A stretch of 26,014 nt of DNA from Oceanospirillales bacterium (GTDB taxonomy: Bacteria; Pseudomonadota; Gammaproteobacteria; Xanthomonadales; SZUA-36): assembly GCA_003232965.1 (NCBI GenBank), contig QIKG01000197.1, positions 1 to 26,014 on the forward strand, read 5' to 3'. The notes beneath the pieces are model-generated. The model saw only the letters and a list, made by a program, of their open reading frames with translations, made no database searches and was not told where the DNA came from. The position numbers were made by a program, and so were the translations under genes. Below, in pieces: positions 1-7,541 of the stretch (position 1 is its first letter; each line of letters opens with the position of its first letter).

Positions 1-1684
1 AAATGCTGTTTGGATCTGAAATCGGGATAACATCGACCCTGTCGTCAAAGTCCTTGCTCAGAATATATAAATCTTTACCTGGAACTGAGTATGGATAATC
101 ATCTGGTAGATATTCACCATTCAGTTCAGCGAGTAAGTTAAATTCATGCGCTGTTGAGTGATGCAGTCTTTTATGAATTGCAGATGAGACCTTTGACCCC
201 TGTTCGATCAGTGCAAGGGTAGTTCCTACAGGGCCATTGTTACTTGCTTCACCAACCATTGCCTCTGTGGTAGAAGCAAACCGCCTCCCAAGGTCATCAA
301 GCATCCCCAACAGTTCAAACATAGTCTTGCTTGGTTCGTCATAGGGAAGTGCAAAGAAAGCTGATTTAAGATCATCTGCTGTCGTATCAACCTCGCGCCA
401 TTCGCCCATTCCTATAGGACTATCCCCACCGGTTATCCTTGCATCTCTCGTTTTATACCCGCCCTTCGTATTGGCAAATCCGGCTGCATCAAGCAGTGAT
501 CGTAAGGCACCTGTAGCAGATTCTGCAAGACCACCAATAGCGTGAGTAAGCCCATAACCATAGAAACCAAGGCCTGGTAAGAACCTATAGTGCGTATAGT
601 AAACACGACGGCTCTTTTTCCTGTCGTGCTGTTTCCAGTTCCTTCTTATTGCCAGAACGTCCTCATTATCGTAGTCGATCGTAACAACAAATGGCAATGA
701 TATTCCTGTGACTTCTCCATCCTCTGTAATGTCTTCAAACCCAGGTAAATCTAAATTACAATAGCATTCATATCGGGTACTTAAATGATCTCCTTCATAC
801 TGTACAAATTCCTTCCCCTGTGTATCGTCGATCTCCTCTTCTACAATTGTTTTTTCGTTATTTGAATAGTCCGTTGTTCTTATCGGGACATCGCGATAGA
901 TACCTGCTGCCATTTTCTTCAGTGTCTCATTGGCAGACTCATCAAATTTTTCTGTGTATCTAACGGCTGTTTTAAGGCTTGTTGCAGCATATGGGACTAT
1001 CATCACACTTGACTCAACAAACCTTGATACAACCATATCCTCCATTGGGTTATAGAATGTCTTCTTAAAACATGACCCGGACAACGGAAGACGAAATAAC
1101 ATTTTATCCTCATCCTCGAACGCATCAGGCATCTGCTTTCCATACTGGTAGTTCATATAATTCTTTACACGCAGCGCCTGTTGCTCTTTCTCATCATCAA
1201 TCTTGCCAACAATAATCGTATTTACAGGACCATCACTCGGCCATATTTCTGCAATTGCGCGCGCCTGGAACTGAGTACATGCCTCAATCAATAATGGATG
1301 GGTTACTTTTGACGCCCCCTTAAAACTCCCGCCACCAATTGTTTTATCAGAAAGACCAAGCAATCTTATCCCCCTGACTTCCTTTGCCATCCAGTCTTTT
1401 CTTGAATTAAGGTCGTTATCTACCCACTCCTTTATGTCATTTGCCAGCCTGTTAATGTATGAATTATCGATTCTTTCAACATGGTCTGCTAAATTAGCAT
1501 TATGATCATCAGGGTTCTGAGATGAGTAAATCTCATTCTCATAAACAGAATATTCGTCATATTCCTCAGCCGTTAGTAATTCCTTGCCACCTTCCTTGAC
1601 AATTGAAATAATACCCTTGATATCAGGGGGTTCTTTTTGGTCGACAGCCCCTTCAATAGAACGCTCTACTATTTTATCTCTCAT
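1..1684 (-). CDS. phage portal protein (partial, runs off left edge)
   Basis: An open frame of 561 codons starts at ATG 1684 and is still open at base 1. The start has a GGAG motif about eight bases upstream. It lies 49 bp downstream of the large terminase, so the order small terminase, large terminase, portal fits a tailed-phage packaging module. The translation is acidic and soluble with no membrane segment; short stretches such as KGASKVTHPLLIEA, IAEIWPSDGPVNT and FKKTFYNP resemble portal proteins of podovirus-like phages as I remember them. A portal forms the dodecameric ring at the capsid vertex through which DNA is pumped. The product is my inference from order, size and these stretches; the C-terminus is not in the window. 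Confidence 0.8.
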   Translation of the reverse strand, partial: MRDKIVERSIEGAVDQKEPPDIKGIISIVKEGGKELLTAEEYDEYSVYENEIYSSQNPDDHNANLADHVERIDNSYINRLANDIKEWVDNDLNSRKDWMAKEVRGIRLLGLSDKTIGGGSFKGASKVTHPLLIEACTQFQARAIAEIWPSDGPVNTIIVGKIDDEKEQQALRVKNYMNYQYGKQMPDAFEDEDKMLFRLPLSGSCFKKTFYNPMEDMVVSRFVESSVMIVPYAATSLKTAVRYTEKFDESANETLKKMAAGIYRDVPIRTTDYSNNEKTIVEEEIDDTQGKEFVQYEGDHLSTRYECYCNLDLPGFEDITEDGEVTGISLPFVVTIDYDNEDVLAIRRNWKQHDRKKSRRVYYTHYRFLPGLGFYGYGLTHAIGGLAESATGALRSLLDAAGFANTKGGYKTRDARITGGDSPIGMGEWREVDTTADDLKSAFFALPYDEPSKTMFELLGMLDDLGRRFASTTEAMVGEASNNGPVGTTLALIEQGSKVSSAIHKRLHHSTAHEFNLLAELNGEYLPDDYPYSVPGKDLYILSKDFDDRVDVIPISDPNSI

Positions 1685-1733
1685 CCTGGAACTCCATAAA
1701 ACTCAAAATTGTAAAAATATTTTTTCATGACCA

Positions 1734-3338
1734 TTACCCGTACATCCCCTCAGTTTCTTCGTGATAATCCTCATCATGAACCTCAGCCATTCTATTGCTT
1801 AAATCATCATCATCAGGGTGTGATACCCACAACCCCTTTTTCAAATATAAAACCGCCTGTGTTACGGTATCTGTTACATCAGAACTCTCAGGAGGCCCTG
1901 CCGGGAATAAACCAACCAATCTAACTAACTCTCTTGCCCACTTCCTCGGAGGAACATAGACAACACCACCCGCCATTACAGCGGTAGCCGTATTAGCCCT
2001 CGATACCTTATCTCTATCAGGGCGATAAGTCCTCAACCTGACTCGCCTACGACCAGATCCAGCTCGCTTTAAATCCTGCACCAAACTTGAGCCACTTGCC
2101 TTTTTCTCAATCAAATGACAATCAGGCTCATAATGTTCAGTCATAAACATGGCCTTAGCCCTTAAATCAGGATAACTCACCCTACCATACCACATTGATA
2201 AAACCATCATACAATGTCGCTGCTTCTGTTCATGCCAGAATATACCCCATACAGTCGCAGCACTGTATGACGCACTCTTCACATCACGATCAGTAAATGC
2301 CGTGTCCCATGATACGAATACATGCTCACGAATAGGCAACGGCGTGTCTTCTGGCCACCATGTCCAATACTCATCCTTAATTATTCCTCCACCTAAAGGA
2401 ACAGGGCGCTGGTTTAACTGACCAGCCGTACCGTAATCCCCTAAATCCTCCTTCAACCCCTTAACGACACTCTCGGGGAAGCGTTCGGGGAACATCAATT
2501 CTCCATTTTTTCGATTATCGGAAATTGGTAGGGAGGCATATAATAAGGTTCCAATGTCTCTCTGTGGATCGTAGCCCCCCACCCCCTCTGACTCCATGGC
2601 AATTTTAAAATGTACCCAGTTTTGCTCCGTCTTGGCCAGCAGGTGCCCTGTTAAATCATTAGTCCTGGTACGCTGCATGATTACAATGATGCCGTCTTTT
2701 GTCAGATCGTTGAGTCTTGAGCTTACAGCTTGATCGTATGTATCATTGACTGTAGCTATCTCTGCGTCACTGAATGCCTTTTTAGTATCGATCGGATCAT
2801 CTATCAGTAGATCAGTGCCACGCTTACCTGAGATATTACCGCCGAAGCCGATCGCCATCCGGAATCCTTTGTTTGTGTTCTCGAAGTTAGATTTCTCTTT
2901 TTGATCCACGCTTAACTGCACGTGCGGCCATCTCGCTTGATACCACTCTGATTTGACTATGTCTCTCATTCGGCGGCTGTCACGAGTACCGAGTCCGATT
3001 TCGTTGGTTAGATTGATAAACCTGCGACTATCGTCCCACGTCCAGACCCATGCCGGCATGAATACTGCCACCATCATGCTTTTTAGTGATCCAGGGGGGA
3101 CGTTGAGTATCAACCGATTAATAGTACGCAGCGCATATGCTTCGATATAAGCTGCCATGGCGTCGAGGTGCCAGTTCCATATCAATTCTGTTTGCGGTTC
3201 GTTTACATGCCACGCGTCTTTACAAAACTGCGCGAAACTACCTGGCTGTGATAGCTCTTTGGCGTTTATCGCCAACATTAAAGCACGAAACTGCTTTTCT
3301 GACCTGATTCGATCCCTTTTTAGTTTACGACCGGCCAC
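1734..3338 (-). CDS. terL: terminase large subunit (TerL)
   Basis: ATP-driven DNA packaging motor with a C-terminal headful nuclease. Numbering from GTG 3338 (534 aa): Walker A-like NVPPGSLKS at about 79-87, Walker B LLIDDP at 177-182, coupling motif MQRTRTNDLTG at 221-231, then an RNase H-like nuclease with SWDTAF (Asp345), LIEKKASG (Glu411) and Asp487 or Asp490 near the end. These are the hallmarks of the Terminase_6 type. The frame is open up to a TTG at 3371 that has no ribosome site; GTG 3338 follows AGCAGG and overlaps the upstream gene by only 14 bp, so I prefer it. A 20-bp repeat shared with 6677-6696 covers the TTG. Confidence 0.95.
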   Translation of the reverse strand: MAGRKLKRDRIRSEKQFRALMLAINAKELSQPGSFAQFCKDAWHVNEPQTELIWNWHLDAMAAYIEAYALRTINRLILNVPPGSLKSMMVAVFMPAWVWTWDDSRRFINLTNEIGLGTRDSRRMRDIVKSEWYQARWPHVQLSVDQKEKSNFENTNKGFRMAIGFGGNISGKRGTDLLIDDPIDTKKAFSDAEIATVNDTYDQAVSSRLNDLTKDGIIVIMQRTRTNDLTGHLLAKTEQNWVHFKIAMESEGVGGYDPQRDIGTLLYASLPISDNRKNGELMFPERFPESVVKGLKEDLGDYGTAGQLNQRPVPLGGGIIKDEYWTWWPEDTPLPIREHVFVSWDTAFTDRDVKSASYSAATVWGIFWHEQKQRHCMMVLSMWYGRVSYPDLRAKAMFMTEHYEPDCHLIEKKASGSSLVQDLKRAGSGRRRVRLRTYRPDRDKVSRANTATAVMAGGVVYVPPRKWARELVRLVGLFPAGPPESSDVTDTVTQAVLYLKKGLWVSHPDDDDLSNRMAEVHDEDYHEETEGMYG

Positions 3339-3798
3339 AACAAACCTGCTTTTTATGCCATAGTAGGACAAGGGGGTGGTGATTTAAATGGCGTGACGGG
3401 CTGTATAAGCGGCGTGTTTTACCAGATGAACGGTAAATCAGGGGTATTGTGGGAATTATCAGCATAATATATTCTCGGGTTTGGTCACACTCTTCCGGGT
3501 GCTCGATTGCATATCGTCTGGCTTTTTCCTGTGCTTCGGCTTCTTTTTTTATTCTGAGGAATTTCTGTTGTTTTGTCTCTGTGATTTCTTCCTGTGCTGC
3601 AGAAAGCTTAACCGGCCCATGCCCATCAGACTTTATCATTTCTTCCAGTCCATCGAATCTCATGTGCATCTGCTCCAAAAGATTCCCTTCTTCGTCGTCT
3701 AGCAGTTCAGTAATTAACTGGTTGACTGGGATCTCATGCCTTTTTGATAGCTCAATCAGTCTGGAATGCAAGCTATCACTTACTTTTATAGTCTTCAT
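3325..3798 (-). CDS. ribbon-helix-helix domain protein between TerS and TerL
   Basis: 157 aa. Residues 1-33 (MKTIKVSDSLHSRL then IELSKRHEIPVNQLITELL) have the pattern of a MetJ/Arc ribbon-helix-helix DNA-binding domain: a short basic strand followed by two helices. A charged, probably helical stretch follows to about residue 105. The last 50 residues differ in character (IPLIYRSSGKTRRLYSPS, HLNHHPL) and overlap the start of the terminase; they contain a 20-bp DNA repeat shared with 6677-6696 in the same frame, so this tail may be a later addition. The start has GAGG upstream, and the 5' flank is an array of GGGGTACC boxes that could be its own operator. The function is inferred from fold pattern only. 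Confidence 0.7.
   Translation of the reverse strand: MKTIKVSDSLHSRLIELSKRHEIPVNQLITELLDDEEGNLLEQMHMRFDGLEEMIKSDGHGPVKLSAAQEEITETKQQKFLRIKKEAEAQEKARRYAIEHPEECDQTREYIMLIIPTIPLIYRSSGKTRRLYSPSRHLNHHPLVLLWHKKQVCCGRS
3370..3389. repeat. 20-bp direct repeat, copy A (copy B at 6677-6696)
   Basis: Exact match of 20 bases to 6677-6696, covering the overlap of the RHH gene and the extended TerL frame, including the TTG codon at 3371. Confidence 0.8.
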
Positions 3799-3807
3799 GT
3801 CGTCCTC

Positions 3808-3889
3808 GGGGTACTGATGGGGTACCGATTGTACAAAACAGGGGTACCAGGGGTACCATTTGTCTGAAAATAGGGGTGCTTGGGGTACC
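3808..3889. repeat. GGGGTACC box array (candidate operator or pac-type site)
   Basis: The 93 bases between the small terminase and the RHH gene hold GGGGTAC or GGGGTACC at 3808-3814, 3819-3826, 3841-3848, 3850-3857 and 3882-3889, plus a degenerate GGGGTGCT at 3873-3880. All face the same way on the plus strand. The array lies directly upstream of the RHH gene and reaches its ribosome site. Arrays of short direct boxes are typical operators for ribbon-helix-helix repressors; a small-terminase recognition site is the other possibility. GGTACC and GTACCCC also occur at 5783-5800 inside another gene. Confidence 0.65.
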
Positions 3890-3891
3890 AG

Positions 3892-4470
3892 CTAGTCAAC
3901 ATCTGAGTCCATCTCTATCTTTTTCCTCTGCTGGCCCTTTAGTTGCACGTAATCAGCAGCCATCTGCCTAAGATCCTGTAAACTCCGCTCACCGTAAGCA
4001 ATATTGTCAACCTCAAGCTTGATAACCTCGCCATATTTCTTTGGCATTGCCTTTGCCATCAACCACTTACGAGTATCTACTCTGAGCTTGCTGCGCTGCA
4101 CATGCTCACCCATAAACTTATATCCACCAGTCTCCTCACCGTTTTTTGATTTGTCCTCCATGTAATCATTAGTAGAATCATCAACGATATCAAGGATTTC
4201 CTCGGCTAAATAGTCAGCCATTGTCGTGCGCACACGTGCATAGTTGGCCGCGAAATCATCATCTTTTTTTAACCACCCAACTACTAATTCCCTTTTCGGT
4301 GTCCCTTCGAAACTCAATAACATGCCTCTGAGAGAATAGCTTGAGTATTCGAGCGTGTTACATATCCATTCCTTTACCTGGGCTCTGTTTCTGTCTATTC
4401 CCTCTATGCGCCATGTTTTACTGCTGTTATAAGCACGTACTTGTTTTTTTTCTGTTTGTTCGTCTGGCAT
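3892..4470 (-). CDS. terS: terminase small subunit (TerS)
   Basis: 192 aa from ATG 4470. It recognises phage DNA and loads it on the large terminase. The middle and C-terminal parts (LAEEILDIVDDSTNDY, then HVQRSKLRVDTRKWLMAKA and MPKKYGE at about 90-150) match the conserved core of the Sf6/P22-like small terminase family; an N-terminal helix-turn-helix would lie in EWICNTLEYSSYSLRGML. A GTG nine codons upstream (4497) is possible but would overlap the previous gene by 25 bp, whereas ATG 4470 starts two bases after that gene's stop. Placement just upstream of the RHH protein and TerL supports the call. Confidence 0.85.
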   Translation of the reverse strand: MPDEQTEKKQVRAYNSSKTWRIEGIDRNRAQVKEWICNTLEYSSYSLRGMLLSFEGTPKRELVVGWLKKDDDFAANYARVRTTMADYLAEEILDIVDDSTNDYMEDKSKNGEETGGYKFMGEHVQRSKLRVDTRKWLMAKAMPKKYGEVIKLEVDNIAYGERSLQDLRQMAADYVQLKGQQRKKIEMDSDVD

Positions 4471-4472
4471 GA

Positions 4473-4742
4473 TTAACTGTCTAGTGTTTTGTTGCACTCA
4501 GCGTGTATTCGGTCGGCGCCGGCAAGGATACTGTCATATGCTGTCATTATCTTACTGTATGCGTCATGCTGGCAATCTGACAAGCGTTTTCCTGTGTCGA
4601 CCGGTATGTTGTTTTTATAGTGGCTTGCTAACAATAGTGTAGCGGCGTCGATAAATGCTAATTGACAGCTTATTCTCTCGAGCGTCTCCCTGATTCTCAA
4701 TAGAGTTTTGTCATGCACGTGGTTTTCAGCTTTTGCTGTCAT
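4473..4742 (-). CDS. hypothetical helical protein upstream of terS
   Basis: 89 aa, ATG start, no convincing ribosome site (only TTAGTAATG-like sequence upstream). The sequence is largely helical, with a middle hydrophobic patch (AATLLLASHY) too short and polar for a membrane anchor. It ends two bases before the preferred terS start, so it is probably translated in the same operon. I do not recognise the family. Confidence 0.6.
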   Translation of the reverse strand: MTAKAENHVHDKTLLRIRETLERISCQLAFIDAATLLLASHYKNNIPVDTGKRLSDCQHDAYSKIMTAYDSILAGADRIHAECNKTLDS

Positions 4743-4752
4743 AAATACATTA

Positions 4753-5055
4753 CTAAGTCAGCTGTTGTTTAGCAATGTCGATTTCTTTATCCTGCGCCAG
4801 TCCAAACCCATTAATTTCGCCCAGATCGTAGCGATTATCTAATTTGTGGCAGCGTTCTACATACCATCTTTCTTGGGTAGAGAACATCTGGAGAAATGAT
4901 GATGCCTGTCCGTTTCTACTCATCCGCTCTTCCCCGAGGAATTCTGCAACCTCACTTTCGCTTTTGTTGATTATATCTAGCTGCGAAATTATCAAATCAG
5001 GGTCTATCAACAACCCCCTGTTATCTCTATATTCATATTTAAGATTTTGTTTCAC
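4753..5055 (-). CDS. hypothetical protein
   Basis: 100 aa. The start is GTG at 5055, chosen because AGGAGG sits eight bases upstream, the strongest ribosome site in this block. Acidic protein with no cysteine pairs or membrane segment; a serine and glutamine-rich stretch (RNGQASSFLQMFSTQERW) lies in the middle. Ten bases separate it from the next gene. Family not recognised. Confidence 0.65.
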   Translation of the reverse strand: MKQNLKYEYRDNRGLLIDPDLIISQLDIINKSESEVAEFLGEERMSRNGQASSFLQMFSTQERWYVERCHKLDNRYDLGEINGFGLAQDKEIDIAKQQLT

Positions 5056-5080
5056 TTTTAAACCTCCTAATTTTCACGGT

Positions 5081-5272
5081 CTAGCGCCGCCCTTTCTGTT
5101 TTAATGATTTGGCCCGATAATTTGAGTCACAACACAGCTCATACTCATCAAGTTTACAATAATCTATCTCATCGAGAGAAAGGTCGCCCTCAAGATATGC
5201 GCCACCATTCGCCCAATCTAATGTCCAGATATCAATTTCTGTATGTGGTTTGAAATTAACATTAACACTCAT
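5081..5272 (-). CDS. hypothetical small acidic protein
   Basis: 63 aa, translationally coupled to the gene upstream through an ATGA overlap (5269-5272). The body is acidic (LSLDEIDYCKLDEYELCCDS) and the last residues are basic (KSLKQKGRR). Contains a Cys-Cys pair but no full zinc motif. Family not recognised; support comes from the coupling and the tight operon. Confidence 0.6.
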   Translation of the reverse strand: MSVNVNFKPHTEIDIWTLDWANGGAYLEGDLSLDEIDYCKLDEYELCCDSNYRAKSLKQKGRR

Positions 5273-5946
5273 ACAATCAAAACCTCTTCACCTGTGGGAT
5301 CTCGCCGCATAATGTCCGCACCCTCTTCTTTTATCCCGATATCATCCCACTGCTCATGAGTAAGATCAGGGACTGTCGTCAATCTGCATCGGCACTGATG
5401 ATAAATATACTCGTCTCCATTGTAAACAGGCTCTAGCGATGGTCGTACACGATATATTATGATATCTGATTGCGCCCTTATCTTATTCAGCGCCGCCTCC
5501 ATTTCTAATATGCACACATCAGGACTCTTTCCCCTGTAGACTATAGTTTTATATATGTTTACATCCCTTTCGCCGCATAGATCCATCGGAAACATAGATA
5601 ATGTCGGCCCGTCTATTTCAATTGTTTTATGTTCGCGGTTTGGTGTTTCGAGACCTCTATAATCAGTCCCAGCACGTTGAATAATCTTATCAATACGTCC
5701 GTCTCCCATGCGGGACTCGTGAGCAAAATCGACGCTATCAAGTATATTAATTTTTGAGAACAGTTTATTTGCTAGGGTTTCTGGTACCCTAGTGTACCCC
5801 GTCCCTTCTGTTGGTTCTGACTTTCCCCACCGCTTGTCTGATTCAGCTAAAATTGATCGCACACACATAAGCACTGATTCTGCTGCTTGCAGCCAGTCTT
5901 CCGCGTATTCTCTTGACTCCATTACTTTTTTACTAAAATTTCTCAT
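5269..5946 (-). CDS. hypothetical protein, 225 aa
   Basis: Start ATG 5946 with TTGGAG eight bases upstream. A long N-terminal helix with alternating charge is followed by a mixed region; the C-terminal third (DIIIYRVRPSLEPVYNGDEY then IYHQCRCRLTTVP) looks beta-rich. No catalytic motif is visible. Its stop overlaps the next gene's start. Two KpnI-like GGTACC/GTACCCC boxes, resembling those upstream of the RHH gene, lie inside it at 5783-5800. Family not recognised. Confidence 0.65.
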   Translation of the reverse strand: MRNFSKKVMESREYAEDWLQAAESVLMCVRSILAESDKRWGKSEPTEGTGYTRVPETLANKLFSKINILDSVDFAHESRMGDGRIDKIIQRAGTDYRGLETPNREHKTIEIDGPTLSMFPMDLCGERDVNIYKTIVYRGKSPDVCILEMEAALNKIRAQSDIIIYRVRPSLEPVYNGDEYIYHQCRCRLTTVPDLTHEQWDDIGIKEEGADIMRRDPTGEEVLIV

Positions 5947-5995
5947 TGTCTAGACTCCAAATTGTTTAGCTCTGGTAAATGCAACTACTGATATA

Positions 5996-6502
5996 TCACC
6001 CAAGTATTTTTTGTGCAAATGTCTGGCCTACCTTAGTGCCTGTGCAATTATCAGTATGATATGGCTCAAATCTTAATCTTGTGCTCATTATTGATTTTGG
6101 GCAGCTTCCATTGCTTGATAGTGCTGGTTTTTTGCGCCAGTATAGTGTTTGATCACCGGATCCTATTATGTTCCTGAATGTTATCCACAAATATTTTACA
6201 AATACGCTTTCGACTGGATCATCTGACAGATTGTCAGATCCGATTACATAAGTGATGAAGGGCTTCCCGACCTGCGCCGGTATATATGCTGTGTCATATT
6301 CTCCGCCTGGTTTTGTATATTTCTCCATACACAGTATAAGCGCCCGCGTATTTTTCGGGTTTTCCTGGAAAAGTGATGTCAGTTTTTTTGATCTTAGCAG
6401 TTCTGCACTGACTTTATCTCTGTGCTTTTCGGTTTCTTTAGCGAGAGCGGCCGGAGCAACAGCCCCAAGACCTAACAGCTCGATGAATGCGCGTCTTTTC
6501 AC
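5996..6502 (-). CDS. hypothetical exported protein with a Tat-type signal
   Basis: 168 aa from a GTG start that overlaps the upstream stop as GTGA, with AGGA just ahead. The N-terminus is KRRAFIE followed by LLGLGAVAPAALA and an Ala-x-Ala cleavage site before Lys-Glu: a twin-arginine pattern with a weakly hydrophobic core, as in Tat substrates. The mature part has no known domain that I can name; it contains a Cys pair in the last third (NGSCPKS, DNCTGT). If the signal is real, the product is folded in the cytoplasm and sent to the periplasm. Alternatively this is a phage protein with a chance N-terminus. Confidence 0.65.
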   Translation of the reverse strand: MKRRAFIELLGLGAVAPAALAKETEKHRDKVSAELLRSKKLTSLFQENPKNTRALILCMEKYTKPGGEYDTAYIPAQVGKPFITYVIGSDNLSDDPVESVFVKYLWITFRNIIGSGDQTLYWRKKPALSSNGSCPKSIMSTRLRFEPYHTDNCTGTKVGQTFAQKILG

Positions 6503-6642
6503 TTTTTCCTGCTCATGTGTTTAAACATTTTTACTTGCCTTTCACGTCTTAATGCCATGGCTTTTGTTTTGTATGGCCCGCCGAGATTCTTCCCTGTAGA
6601 TTTAGCTTTTAGATAATACCCATCTCTTTTTTTAGTAATCAT
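6499..6642 (-). CDS. hypothetical basic protein, 47 aa
   Basis: ATG 6642, AGGTGAGG seven bases upstream, stop overlapping the GTG of the next gene. The protein is very basic (MITKKRDGYYLKAKSTG, then NLGGPYKTKAMALRRER) and could bind nucleic acid. The arrangement (strong ribosome site, coupling on the downstream side) makes it likely to be real. Family not recognised. Confidence 0.6.
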   Translation of the reverse strand: MITKKRDGYYLKAKSTGKNLGGPYKTKAMALRRERQVKMFKHMSRKK

Positions 6643-6649
6643 TATAGCC

Positions 6650-6820
6650 TCACCTGGCTTTTGCTGGTAGTTGGGTAAGGGGGTGGTGATTTAAATCGCT
6701 TAGGATTGCCCTGAGAGAGTCTAAGGCATAGAAAATCCCATCTCTAGTGATTGGCAGTGTGGATATGACTGTGCGTGAGGCAGTCGCGTAGATATTATTC
6801 AGATTTTGTGTCTTCATCAT
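6650..6820 (-). CDS. hypothetical 56-aa protein, first gene of the leftward operon
   Basis: Frame from ATG ATG (6820 or 6817) to TGA 6650. It is the first frame after the leftward promoter at 6858-6886. Near its C-terminus it reads SDLNHHPLTQLPAKAR; the segment LNHHPL is encoded by a 20-bp sequence also found, in the same reading frame, at the end of the RHH gene (3370-3389). Its stop lies seven bases before the next start. No clear ribosome site. Function unknown; leader peptide or phage control gene are both possible. Confidence 0.5.
   Translation of the reverse strand: MMKTQNLNNIYATASRTVISTLPITRDGIFYALDSLRAILSDLNHHPLTQLPAKAR
6677..6696. repeat. 20-bp direct repeat, copy B (copy A at 3370-3389)
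   Basis: AAGGGGGTGGTGATTTAAAT occurs exactly at 3370-3389 and 6677-6696. In both places the minus strand reads it in the same frame as LNHHPL. One copy spans the junction of the RHH and TerL genes, the other sits in the first gene of the operon. Confidence 0.8.
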
Positions 6821-6857
6821 GATTCTAAACCGTGTTTATTTATCATGTACTTTTGTC

Positions 6858-6886
6858 ATTATAGCATAGACAACCACGCATCGGTA
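6858..6886 (-). promoter_or_regulatory. leftward promoter for the terminase-side operon
   Basis: On the minus strand a perfect TATAAT (6863 to 6858) is preceded by TGC, an extended -10 element, and 17 bases further by TACCGA, a weak -35. An inverted repeat TTGTC-N11-GACAA (6853-6873) is laid over the -10 element, so a repressor could block it. It would drive the genes from 6820 leftward. Confidence 0.65.
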
Positions 6887-6933
6887 ATTTTACACCACTT
6901 GTCATAGAAAACATACCACTCGTCCGATACACA

Positions 6934-6962
6934 TTGATATGTCATACCTTTGGCGTTATTAT
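6934..6962 (+). promoter_or_regulatory. rightward promoter for the 7002-9895 operon
   Basis: TTGATA (6934-6939), 17 bases, TATTAT (6957-6962): a near-consensus sigma-70 promoter about 40 bases before the first plus-strand gene. TGTCAT motifs at 6855-6859, 6900-6904 and 6941-6945 lie on both sides of and within the divergent region and could be shared operator half-sites. Confidence 0.6.
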
Positions 6963-7001
6963 TAGTTATAGGCAATTGATGTTAACCGATAGGAAAAGAA
7001 A

Positions 7002-7160
7002 ATGACTAACAGCGAAAATGGCGAGATTACATATTTAACTATTGATGAGGTGAAAAAGCTTTGTGAACATGAGGGAGTCGATGCGAAGTATTTTTTGCAA
7101 GATGTTGATGTTACTGAACCAATACCGGCGAAGCGCCTGGCATACTGGTTAGGTTATTAA
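7002..7160 (+). CDS. hypothetical acidic protein, 52 aa
   Basis: ATG 7002 with AGGAAAAG seven bases upstream; first gene after the rightward promoter. The sequence (MTNSENGEITYLTIDEVKKL, ending AKRLAYWLGY) contains a short segment like the start of a small helical DNA-binding or protein-interaction domain, but I cannot assign a family. Followed by a leader repeated before the next two genes. Confidence 0.6.
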   Translation: MTNSENGEITYLTIDEVKKLCEHEGVDAKYFLQDVDVTEPIPAKRLAYWLGY

Positions 7161-7178
7161 CCAAAGAGGGCAAGTAAA

Positions 7179-7334
7179 ATGAACAAAGAGATCGAAAAAC
7201 TAGCGTGGGACTATACCGACGACGAGGATCAGTGGGTAGAGCTTGTATCACAGGCGCGTGAAATACAAAAACGTACCGGCATCTCGGCGGATGCGGCGGT
7301 GGATCTGGCGACTGATTATATCAATTGTGATTAA
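7179..7334 (+). CDS. hypothetical acidic protein, 51 aa
   Basis: ATG 7179, ribosome site AGAGGG in a leader (TTAACCAAAGAGG) that is repeated almost exactly before the next gene. Acidic and helical (WDYTDDEDQWVELVSQ, then GISADAAVDLATDYINCD). Family unknown; the repeated leader and tight spacing support translation. Confidence 0.6.
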   Translation: MNKEIEKLAWDYTDDEDQWVELVSQAREIQKRTGISADAAVDLATDYINCD

Positions 7335-7351
7335 CCAAAGAGGACAAAAAA

Positions 7352-7528
7352 ATGACTAAAGCAATGAAGTTTATTTTAGATAATACAGATGCTAACTACA
7401 TAATGACTACACTTGACAAGGCGGGGATTGAATCAGAGCAGGACTTCGGGGAAGGAAGTACCACATGGCATTTCTGTGATAACTCAGAAATTGTTGTGTG
7501 TGGCAATGAAATCACCCTGCGCGGGTGA
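7352..7528 (+). CDS. hypothetical protein, 58 aa
   Basis: ATG 7352 behind the second copy of the TTAACCAAAGAGG leader. Small mixed alpha/beta protein (MTKAMKFILDNTDANYIMTT, ending VVCGNEITLRG). No motif recognised. Confidence 0.6.
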   Translation: MTKAMKFILDNTDANYIMTTLDKAGIESEQDFGEGSTTWHFCDNSEIVVCGNEITLRG

Positions 7529-7541
7529 AACAAGGTGAGCA

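Noticed and set aside
1727..1924. plus-strand frame over the end of the large terminase
   Set aside because: Antisense to a well-supported TerL; no ribosome site and low-complexity sequence.
3449..3817. plus-strand serine-rich frame of 122 codons
   Set aside because: Mirror of the RHH gene; the composition is that of an antisense shadow.
4844..5104. plus-strand frame of 86 codons
   Set aside because: Antisense to genes with strong ribosome sites (AGGAGG for 4753-5055).
3370..6696. the 20-bp repeat as the ends of an insertion sequence
   Set aside because: Direct, not inverted; phage genes without any transposase lie between the copies.
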